Part shown: piece after piece, positions 57,113 to 64,000 of the stretch | Layout of the letters: every line of letters begins with the position of its first letter | How positions within the stretch are numbered: position 1 is the first letter of the stretch | Source of the DNA: Pectinophora gossypiella | Taxonomy: Eukaryota > Arthropoda > Insecta > Lepidoptera > Gelechiidae | Length of the DNA stretch: 64,000 bases | Assembly (NCBI RefSeq): GCF_024362695.1 | Contig: NC_065421.1 | Coordinates: 15,004,598 to 15,068,597 of the forward strand | Reading direction: 5' to 3' | Position numbers and translations under genes: made by a program | The notes under the pieces: generated by a model | The model's database searches: none | Told to the model about the DNA's origin: nothing | Seen by the model: only the letters and a program-made list of their open reading frames with translations

Positions 57113-57607
57113 TTAGGTTAGGTTAGGTTAGGTTAGGTTAGGTTAGGTTAGGTTAGGTTAGGTTAGGTTAGGTTAGGTTAGGTTAGGTTAGGTTAGGTTA
57201 GGTTAGGTTAGGTTAGGTTAGGTTAGGTTAGGTTAGGTTAGGTTAGGTTAGGTTAGGTTAGGTTAGGTTAGGTTAGGTTAGGTTAGGTTAGGTTAGGTTA
57301 GGTTAGGTTAGGTTAGGTTAGGTTAGGTTAGGTTAGGTTAGGTTAGGTTAGGTTAGGTTAGGTTAGGTTAGGTTAGGTTAGGTTAGGTTAGGTTAGGTTA
57401 GGTTAGGTTAGGTTAGGTTAGGTTAGGTTAGGTTAGGTTAGGTTAGGTTAGGTTAGGTTAGGTTAGGTTAGGTTAGGTTAGGTTAGGTTAGGTTAGGTTA
57501 GGTTAGGTTAGGTTAGGTTAGGTTAGGTTAGGTTAGGTTAGGTTAGGTTAGGTTAGGTTAGGTTAGGTTAGGTTAGGTTAGGTTAGGTTAGGTTAGGTTA
57601 GGTTAGG
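57113..57607 (+). repeat. (TTAGG)n telomeric array
   Basis: 99 perfect copies of the insect telomere repeat, G-rich strand on plus, so the chromosome end should lie to the right. It is cut after two bases of the next unit (TT) by the retrotransposon. Confidence 0.97.
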
Positions 57608-57609
57608 TT

Positions 57610-58390
57610 CCCCCCCAATGGATTCTCGCCTTGTCGTGGCGGGGGGGCTCAGTAGCTGCATCGGCGGGTGCCGCTTTAGCCCAATGATGCAGTGAAGCTA
57701 AGAAGAATCCAGCGCGGCGGTGGCAAAGTCCATCGCTGCGCAACCCGTAACCCCTTAGCGCTTTGTGGTGGGGCGCCAAAGGGGTCGGGGGCCGCTTCCA
57801 CATTGAGTGGAGGGGGCCGCGAGGAGACAACCTCTGTAAAAAACCGCCGGGAGGAGGCGTTTCGCCTGCGCGCGGCGGTCGTTCGTATTGCACGGCGGCC
57901 GTCGGGCCACCCGCAACCCTCGGTATTCCGAGGCGTGGGGGCCGCTCCCACGCAAGTGGGGGGGGCCGCGAGGAGACAACCTCTTTAAAAAATCCACCCG
58001 GAGGAGGAGGGCGCTTGGCGCCGTCGGTGACGGGTTCGGCGGCCATGAATACATGCCCGTCGGACAGGCTTCGGCCACCGTCGCCAAACTTGTTATCCTG
58101 GTTAGGTGTCGTGGACATGTCTCGCGGCCTACCAGGACCAAGGGGCTTGCCTTGGTCGGCCGGCCCAAGAGGAGCCAACCTCAATAAAAAACCCCCAAAG
58201 TCCCGGCGTTGAGGTGCCTTCGGGCCTTCGCGCGGCGTCGGGGCGCCGGAAGGTGGCGGAGGGGGTATTCTCCGCCAGCTAGCGACCAACCCTGGGGCAC
58301 CTCCCGCACCCCAGTGGTATTAGGGTTATCCGGGTACAGGGGGCACTGCCCGGATGGACCACCCTTTCCCCCACACTCGTGGGACTCAAA
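57610..58390 (+). promoter_or_regulatory. 5' UTR of the SART-like element, with internal repeats
   Basis: Contains a duplicated block with offset 150 bp (about 57,787-57,860 and 57,937-58,010): GGGGGCCGC, then GGGGGCCGCGAGGAGACAAC and CTCT-TAAAAAA. A third, weaker match is at about 58,170-58,205 (GAGGAGCCAACCTCAATAAA). Repeats in the 5' UTR could act in an internal promoter. GC-rich open frames here are on both strands and not convincing. Confidence 0.6.
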
Positions 58391-60754
58391 ATGAATATTT
58401 CAAAAATTAATTTAGTCGATGCGTCGGAGCTGGGAGAGATAGGGAGGAACGATGATGGAACGGGAGAAATAAATTGGCGTGCTCAGGCACAGATGTTCAC
58501 TGGCCGTGAAGCGGACACCAAGTCCGCGGGGCAACTTGTGTCGCAACCGGGATCCACCACCCCGGAAGCGGCACAACGCCCTGGCCTAGGCGCTTGCGCC
58601 ACTCGTCCCTGTGAAGGGACAGAAGAGGGAGGAAGCGACTCCGAGAGGCAGATCCCAAGCGGCAGGGATCTGGCACTCGGAATCGAGAAGGAACGCCGGC
58701 TGAGCGTGGTTCTGTCGCGCTGCGACTCACCCGTCACCACGAAGGCGGCTAGCCAGGGGGAGGAGTCAATGGACTCAGACTCCTCCTGTGCTAGCATGGT
58801 GACGGTGACGTCAGAGAGGTCCGACCTAAGAAGACCGTTCCTTAAAAGGAACCGGTCGGACCCCGAGCTGGAGGACGACTCAGGCGACTCTGTTGGGTCG
58901 CCCCTCAAAGGGGCGGCTCACAAGTCGAAGAGGGGGAGGGGACGCCCGGTATCAACTGGGATGTATGTTGGCCTGGCCGCAGCCAGGGCAGCATACAACC
59001 AGGAGCTCGCCGAGAGCATTCGGCTTAGTGCCGAAGCGGAAGTTGCTGGCGTGGCTCGAGGCGTAAGGGAGGCTAGGGCCTCTTTACAGCCCAGCCCCCT
59101 AATGGAGGCACAGTCTCCGGAGGAGGCGGAGAAGACGAGCGCCGCTCTCTCTGGCATCGTCAAGGCCTCGCTGGAGACCATTCTGATGGTCGCCAGCAAA
59201 TCGTCCCAACTCAAAGGGACTTACGTCCGGGCCTTAAAGGAGGCAGCGAAGGGGATCGAGGAAGCGGTGTCCCTAATTAGATCCCGGAACGCTTCGGAGG
59301 AGATCCTGCGGTTGGAGACCGCCAACGCGCAACTGGCGAAGGAGGTTGCAGACCTGCGCCGCGATCTGCAGGAGTTGCGGCAGCGACCGGCCCAGTCTCA
59401 GGAGCAGAGTCTCCGACAGCTGCTGGAGGAGTCGGCCCGTGCGAATGCCGAAATGTTCGGCAATATGTTGAACGCACGGATGGCCGGCATCGAGGGCCGG
59501 CTCCTCCCAGAGACCCGTGTGCGGCCCCCGCTTGCAGCGGACGCCAGAGCTGGCAGGACAGATCCCGCTCACAAAAAGCCAGCGGAGGCCCCGGTTGCTT
59601 CCACTAGCGGTGGTGGCGTCTCTGTTACTGAGCCTAGCCTGGGCCAGCGGTCGAAGAAGAACGGCAAGGAGACAGCCAAGAAGACTGGCAATAGCGGCCA
59701 GGCTCCTTCTGATTCTCCCATCGCGGGGAAAAAGGCCAAGAAAGGCAAGAAGAAGAGCCTGGCGGCTAAGGAGGCTGCAGAAGCGCGAGCATCGACAGCC
59801 ACTGTCCCTGCACCAACGACGGAGCCGTGGGCCGCTGTTGTTGGCCGGAAGGCCAAGAACAAGGCGGCCAAGGCGGTCAAAGAGGCACCAAAACCTCGGC
59901 CCACGGCCCAAAAGAAGGCTGCCCTCCGAGCGCCCAGAACAGCGGCAGTGACGCTGACCCTAGTGCCCGGAGCGGAGGAGAGAGGCGTCAGTTACGCGTC
60001 CATCCTCTCCGATGCCAAGCAGCGCGTTTCCCTCGCGGACCTCGGGATTAGTAACGTGAGGTTCCGCAGAGCGGCCACGGGTGCGCGTCTGCTTGAGATC
60101 GGAGGGGAGGACTCGGCGGCGAAGGCAGACTCGCTCGCCAAGAAGCTGAGGGAAGTTCTCAGTCCCGAGGCGGTAAGAGTTGTCCGCCCAGTGAAATGCG
60201 CGGAGATCCGCGTCACTGGGCTGGACGACTCGGCTGACGCCATCGAGGTGGTAGATGCGGTGGCAAGGGAAGGCGGGTGCTCGGCCGACGACATCAAGCA
60301 TGGCCGGATCGTCGTCGGCCCGAGAGGAGACGGCTCACTGTGGCTCAGTTGCCCGGTCGCGGCCGCCAAGAAGGTGACCGACTCTGGCCGGGTACTGGTC
60401 GGGTGGACCTCGGCCAGAGTGAGGCTTCTCGGCTCCAGACCAACGCGGTGCTACCGCTGCCTGGAGTCGGGACATCTAGGGGTGAAGTGTTCGTGCGAGG
60501 TTGACCGCAGCAAGCTTTGCTTCCGCTGCGGCCAACCGGACCACAAAGCGCAGGACTGCGGTGCTGAGCCCCACTGCCCCATCTGTGCGGCGGCGGGCAA
60601 ACCGGCGGCCCATCCTATCGGCGGCGGCGGATGTATTTCCGCTGCCAAAAAGCCGGCATCCAAGGCCCCGAAGAGCAATGTCCCAAAGGCTAAGCAACAA
60701 GGGAAGCGCAAGCTGAAGAAGGCTGGGGAGGAACGGATGGACACCAATTCGTAA
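58391..60754 (+). CDS. SART-like ORF1 (Gag-like, zinc-knuckle RNA-binding protein)
   Basis: The first ATG of the frame is at 58,391, giving 787 residues; a GTG at 58,379 is not a plausible start. The N-terminal half is Ser/Glu-rich. Residues about 220-360 are helical and Ala/Glu/Leu-rich, likely coiled coil (KEVADLRRDLQELRQRPAQS). A Lys-rich stretch lies at about 430-470. Residues about 540-680 form the conserved ORF1 domain that precedes the knuckles. Three CCHC knuckles begin at about 687 (CYRCLESGHLGVKC, CFRCGQPDHKAQDC, CPICAAAGKPAAH). In R1-clade elements this protein carries the element RNA into the nucleus and, in TRAS/SART, to telomeres. The stop TAA is directly followed by the ORF2 ATG. 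Confidence 0.9.
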   Translation: MNISKINLVDASELGEIGRNDDGTGEINWRAQAQMFTGREADTKSAGQLVSQPGSTTPEAAQRPGLGACATRPCEGTEEGGSDSERQIPSGRDLALGIEKERRLSVVLSRCDSPVTTKAASQGEESMDSDSSCASMVTVTSERSDLRRPFLKRNRSDPELEDDSGDSVGSPLKGAAHKSKRGRGRPVSTGMYVGLAAARAAYNQELAESIRLSAEAEVAGVARGVREARASLQPSPLMEAQSPEEAEKTSAALSGIVKASLETILMVASKSSQLKGTYVRALKEAAKGIEEAVSLIRSRNASEEILRLETANAQLAKEVADLRRDLQELRQRPAQSQEQSLRQLLEESARANAEMFGNMLNARMAGIEGRLLPETRVRPPLAADARAGRTDPAHKKPAEAPVASTSGGGVSVTEPSLGQRSKKNGKETAKKTGNSGQAPSDSPIAGKKAKKGKKKSLAAKEAAEARASTATVPAPTTEPWAAVVGRKAKNKAAKAVKEAPKPRPTAQKKAALRAPRTAAVTLTLVPGAEERGVSYASILSDAKQRVSLADLGISNVRFRRAATGARLLEIGGEDSAAKADSLAKKLREVLSPEAVRVVRPVKCAEIRVTGLDDSADAIEVVDAVAREGGCSADDIKHGRIVVGPRGDGSLWLSCPVAAAKKVTDSGRVLVGWTSARVRLLGSRPTRCYRCLESGHLGVKCSCEVDRSKLCFRCGQPDHKAQDCGAEPHCPICAAAGKPAAHPIGGGGCISAAKKPASKAPKSNVPKAKQQGKRKLKKAGEERMDTNS

Positions 60755-63700
60755 ATGGAACCCATCCGTTTCCTCCAGGCCAATGTCAACCACTCCGCCA
60801 GGGCACAGGACCTTCTGGCCCAAACCATGGCGGAGTGGATGATAAACGTGGCGGTGATCTCTGAACCATACGCGGTTCCAAATCGGGACGATTGGGCGAG
60901 TGACCACACCAGCTCGGTGGCCATCTTCGTCCCTACCTCCGGTGGCTCCCCTCCCCTCGATAAAGTAGCGAAGGGCAGGGGATGCATTCGGGCAGTCTCT
61001 GGCGGGATAGCTATCGTGGGAATTTACTTCCCACCTAGCTGGAGCCTCGCCCAATTTGAACAGGCTCTCGCAGGAGTCAGCGCGCTGATCGCGCAAGTCT
61101 CCTCCCTCCCCGTGATCGTCGCGGGGGACTTCAATGCCAAATCCACGGCTTGGGGATCACCCGCGACGGACGCGAAAGGAGAGGAATTGGAGGACTGGGC
61201 GGCGACCCAGGGCCTAGAAGTCCTCAACCAAGGCGCAGAGGACACTTGTGTCCGACAGCAGGGGGGGTCCATCGTAGACATCACGTTTGCGACCCCCTCC
61301 CTGGCTCGGAGAGTCCGAAGGTGGAGGGTGGAGGTAGACGTGGAGACACTGTCGGATCACCGGTACATCCGGTTCGATGTCTCCACGTCTGCCGCCACAA
61401 CAGCACCAACGATCCGCCCCTCTGCGGAGGATGGCCCTCGGTGGGTGCTTGGGCGGCTCGATCGTGAGCTGGCGGAGGAAGCCGCCATCGTGGAGAGCTG
61501 GGTGGTGGACACCGACCCTCCCGATGACATCGACGCGGGAGCGGGGCTGCTCGGCGCATCGCTTGCGAACATCTGCGATGCGTCGATGCCCAGAGCTAGA
61601 CCGCTCCCCCCACGCAGGCAAGTGTATTGGTGGCGCGCAGAGCTGCGCCAGTTACGCCAGGTGTGCGTAACAGCTCGGCGCCGATACACGCGCTGCAGGA
61701 GGCGTCGCATCCGCGACAGGCCTCTGGAGGATGCCTTGTACGCACAGTACAGGACCGCCTGTAGTGCCCTCCAGACGGCCATAGCGCGGGCCAAACAGGA
61801 GTCCTGGGAGGATTGGCTTGCCATCCTAGACCGGGACCCCTGGGGCAGACCATATCGGGCAGTGAGGCGGAAGCTCCGGCCCTGGGCTCCGCCACTCACC
61901 ACGACTCTCGAACCCCAGTTGGTTGAGAGCGTGGTGCAAACGCTGTTTCCGAGTCGGGCGTGGTCTGCCCGGCCCGTGACTGTCGCGGATGAGCAGGAGG
62001 TGAGGCCTGTGTCCGAGGCGGAGTTGCGGTACGCCGCGGCGAAACTCCGCCTCAAAAAGACCGCACCCGGGCTTGACGGTGTGCCAGGGCGAGTGCTAGC
62101 CCTAGCGCTCTCGGAGCTGGGGAGCCAAGTTCGGGCCCTATTCACCGGTTGTTTGGTGCAGGGTCGCTTCCCCAGCTCCTGGAAGGAGGGCAAACTCGTT
62201 CTCCTGCGGAAGGATGGGCGTCCGGCTGACCAGCCTTCAGCTTACCGGCCCATCGTGCTGCTCGGCGAGATGAGCAAGCTCTTTGAGCGTGTGCTCGTTC
62301 ACCGTCTCGCCGAGCACATCCAACTGCACGAGACCCAGTATGGGTTCCGGGTCGGCCGGTCAACCATAGACGCCATATCCCGAGTCAGGGAGCAGGCGGA
62401 GGAGGCGGTTTCCCAGGGTGACGTGTTGTTGGCGGTCTCGTTGGACATATCCAACGCCTTCAACACGCTCCCCTGGGACGCGGTCATGAATGCCCTGGAC
62501 CACTTCGGAGTTCCCGGCCACCTGCAAAGGTTGGTCCGGGATTACTTCAGCGGACGGGCAGTGGTGTTCCCGACACGAGCCGGCTGGGCACGTCGGGAGA
62601 TGTCGTGCGGTGTTCCACAGGGATCGGTCCTGGGACCGTTCCTGTGGAACATCGGGTACGACTGGGTGTTGCGCGGGGCCACGTTGCGGGGGGTCAGCGT
62701 AACTTGTTACGCTGACGACACTCTCGTGTCGGCCCGCGGCAGCACCCACCGGGAGGCCGGAGTTCTCGCCACGGCCGGAGTGGCGCAGGTGGTGAGTCGG
62801 ATTCGACATCTCGGGCTCGAGGTGGCCCTCCACAAATCGGAGGCGCTGGCGTTCCACGGGCCGCGGAACGCACCACCAGCGAATGCCCACATTGTGGTCG
62901 GCGGAACCTCCATCTCCATCGGGTCGACGATGAAGTACCTGGGACTCGTCCTCGATGGCAGATGGAGTTTCCAGGAGCACTTCCGGCGCTTGGCCCCAAA
63001 ATTGGTGGCTGCAGCCGGAGCGCTCGGAGGTGTGCTCCCCAACATGAGGGGTCCAGGAGGATCATGCCGCCGCCTGTACATGGGGGTCATCCGCTCCATG
63101 GCGCTGTACGGTGCGCCTATATGGTCGGAGTCCCTGAGCGCCCGAAACCGGACCCTACTGCGGCGACCGCAGCGGGTCATGGCACTCAGGGTGGCCCGGG
63201 CATACCGTACAGTGTCGTACACGGCGGCCTGCCTAATAGCGGGCAGTCCGCCGTGGGAGCTAGAGGCGCGAGTTCTCGCGGCAGTGTACAGGCGGCGCGC
63301 TGACGCCAACTCCAACGGCGATCTCCCGCCTCCTCGGGAGGTAGCACAATGGAGGGAGGAGGCCCGCACTATCCTCTTCCAGCAATGGAAGGAGGAGCTG
63401 GAGACCCCGGATGCCAGCCGGGAGTTGGTTGCGGCAATCCGACCCGTTCTGCGGGATTGGATTGAGTGCCCAGGCGCTCCCACCTACCACCTCACGCAGC
63501 TCCTCACCGGGCACGGGTGCTTCGGTGAGTATCTGTTTGGGGTGGTTGGTAGGGAGCCCACCGCAGACTGCCATCACTGCGTGGGCAACACCGTGGACAC
63601 GGCACGGCACACCCGCGAGGAGTGCCCCGCTTGGGCGGTCCCTCGCGCTGCCTTGTCCGCGGTGATAGGGGCGGACCTCTCACTGCCCGCCATGATCATG

Positions 63701-63883
63701 GCCATGGTGGGTAGTGAAACGGCCTGGAATGCGGTCGTCACCTTCTCAGACGCAGTGTTGTCTGAGAAGGAAGCGGCGGAGCGAGAGCGGGAGAACTCCG
63801 CTGACTCACTCCCGATGCGCCGCAGACGACCAGGAAGGCGGCGCCAGGCGCACCTGATCACTATTGATCGTGCGCCGCCTTGA
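60755..63883 (+). CDS. SART-like ORF2 (endonuclease and reverse transcriptase)
   Basis: 1,042 residues from an ATG touching the ORF1 stop. The apurinic-type endonuclease covers about 1-220 with QANVNHS, SEPY at about 36, AGDFNAKS at about 123 and the catalytic SDHRYI at about 200; in telomeric elements this domain cuts TTAGG repeats. Reverse transcriptase motifs follow: KTAPGLDGVPG, YRPIVLLGEMSKLFERV, GFRVGRSTIDAI, SLDISNAFNTLPW, GVPQGSVLGPFLWN and the active site YADD at 652-655. A C-terminal CCHC zinc motif starts at about 939 (CHHCVGNTVDTARHTREEC), typical of the R1 clade. No stop or frameshift interrupts it. Length is close to that of known R1-clade ORF2 proteins (about 1,000-1,100). Stop TGA at 63,881-63,883. 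Confidence 0.93.
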   Translation: MEPIRFLQANVNHSARAQDLLAQTMAEWMINVAVISEPYAVPNRDDWASDHTSSVAIFVPTSGGSPPLDKVAKGRGCIRAVSGGIAIVGIYFPPSWSLAQFEQALAGVSALIAQVSSLPVIVAGDFNAKSTAWGSPATDAKGEELEDWAATQGLEVLNQGAEDTCVRQQGGSIVDITFATPSLARRVRRWRVEVDVETLSDHRYIRFDVSTSAATTAPTIRPSAEDGPRWVLGRLDRELAEEAAIVESWVVDTDPPDDIDAGAGLLGASLANICDASMPRARPLPPRRQVYWWRAELRQLRQVCVTARRRYTRCRRRRIRDRPLEDALYAQYRTACSALQTAIARAKQESWEDWLAILDRDPWGRPYRAVRRKLRPWAPPLTTTLEPQLVESVVQTLFPSRAWSARPVTVADEQEVRPVSEAELRYAAAKLRLKKTAPGLDGVPGRVLALALSELGSQVRALFTGCLVQGRFPSSWKEGKLVLLRKDGRPADQPSAYRPIVLLGEMSKLFERVLVHRLAEHIQLHETQYGFRVGRSTIDAISRVREQAEEAVSQGDVLLAVSLDISNAFNTLPWDAVMNALDHFGVPGHLQRLVRDYFSGRAVVFPTRAGWARREMSCGVPQGSVLGPFLWNIGYDWVLRGATLRGVSVTCYADDTLVSARGSTHREAGVLATAGVAQVVSRIRHLGLEVALHKSEALAFHGPRNAPPANAHIVVGGTSISIGSTMKYLGLVLDGRWSFQEHFRRLAPKLVAAAGALGGVLPNMRGPGGSCRRLYMGVIRSMALYGAPIWSESLSARNRTLLRRPQRVMALRVARAYRTVSYTAACLIAGSPPWELEARVLAAVYRRRADANSNGDLPPPREVAQWREEARTILFQQWKEELETPDASRELVAAIRPVLRDWIECPGAPTYHLTQLLTGHGCFGEYLFGVVGREPTADCHHCVGNTVDTARHTREECPAWAVPRAALSAVIGADLSLPAMIMAMVGSETAWNAVVTFSDAVLSEKEAAERERENSADSLPMRRRRPGRRRQAHLITIDRAPP

Positions 63884-64000
63884 CGGGGACCTGTGGGCGG
63901 TGGTCGGGGGACCGCCGTCCACAACATAGGTCCCGTGCCGTAGGGCTCCCCAGTGTTCCGGGGCAGCCCTCGGCGGAGGGGGAGGCGCTAAACGCGCTCC
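63884..64000 (+). other. 3' UTR of the SART-like element (cut by window end)
   Basis: 117 bp are visible. From about 63,934 it matches the complement of 31,040-31,106. Because that fragment continues for about 200 bp more (to about 30,840), the element here probably has at least that much 3' UTR beyond the window, before TTAGG repeats resume. Confidence 0.75.

Larger units (their letters stand above)
57610..64000 (+). mobile_element. SART-like (R1-clade) telomeric LINE, runs past window end
   Basis: Begins right after TTAGG-TT with CCCCCCCAATGG. It has a 5' UTR of about 780 bp, ORF1 with C-terminal zinc knuckles, ORF2 with endonuclease, reverse transcriptase and a C-terminal zinc motif, then 3' UTR to the end of the window. 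Insertion between T and A of the TTAGG strand, in the same orientation as the repeat, is how SART elements of Bombyx are described; TRAS elements use the opposite strand. Both ORFs are intact, so it could be active. The name SART-like rests on site, orientation and layout, not on a tree. Confidence 0.88.

Noticed and set aside
57603..58289. Minus-strand proline/arginine-rich frames in the SART-like 5' UTR
   Set aside because: Antisense to the element, partly repeated with the 150-bp module, and without any known domain.
58379..58381. GTG at 58,379 as the start of SART-like ORF1
   Set aside because: Eukaryotic initiation would use the in-frame ATG at 58,391, four codons downstream.

Overview
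This is an insect genome window, and everything in it points to a moth or butterfly (Lepidoptera). It carries the canonical insect telomere repeat TTAGG, a telomere-targeting R1-clade retrotransposon of SART type, many TA-flanked MITEs of styles common in lepidopteran genomes, short introns, and very GC-rich exons in an AT-rich background. No bacterial-type gene organisation is present, and most open frames in the first 31 kb are chance frames in CpG-rich patches.

Positions 1-31,600 are ordinary euchromatin, mostly non-coding. I can support three host genes. A GC-rich, probably conserved protein of unknown function lies on the minus strand (19,172-19,765). A secreted pancreatic-lipase-family enzyme with two exons lies on the minus strand (25,462-26,511). 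A small three-exon secreted peptide gene with a TATA box and poly(A) signal lies on the plus strand (29,165-30,016). Around them are MITEs and repeats: TA-flanked inverted-repeat elements at 1.56, 4.95, 23.3 and 24.2 kb, and an 865-bp hAT-like foldback element (16,749-17,613) with a perfect 8-bp target duplication, filled with about 35 TATCGATA octamers and sitting inside a dead LINE. There are also remnants of several LINEs.

Positions 31,600-46,430 hold a nest of insertions. A BEL/Pao LTR retrotransposon (32,057-43,404) has 194-bp LTRs that look identical and a perfect 5-bp duplication (CCGTG). A full-length two-ORF LINE of the CR1/jockey group (about 36,456-41,740) interrupts its pol frame. 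A 21-bp perfect direct repeat flanks the whole 14.8-kb block, so the BEL element may sit inside an older element.

Positions 45,000-57,607 are almost pure tandem repeat: three minisatellites, a 5.5-kb satellite of the octamer CTTACCGA with higher-order structure, a degenerate C-rich telomere-like tract, about 292 copies of CAAG, about 390 copies of TTTAGG, and 99 copies of TTAGG. The G-rich strand reads toward the right, so the chromosome end should lie to the right. Inserted after TTAGG-TT is an apparently intact SART-like element (57,608 to beyond the window end) with both ORFs open and ORF1 stop directly abutting ORF2 start. The right third therefore looks like a subtelomere. Its last 64 bases match, in reverse complement, a retrotransposon 3'-UTR fragment at about 31.04-31.1 kb, linking the two ends of the window.
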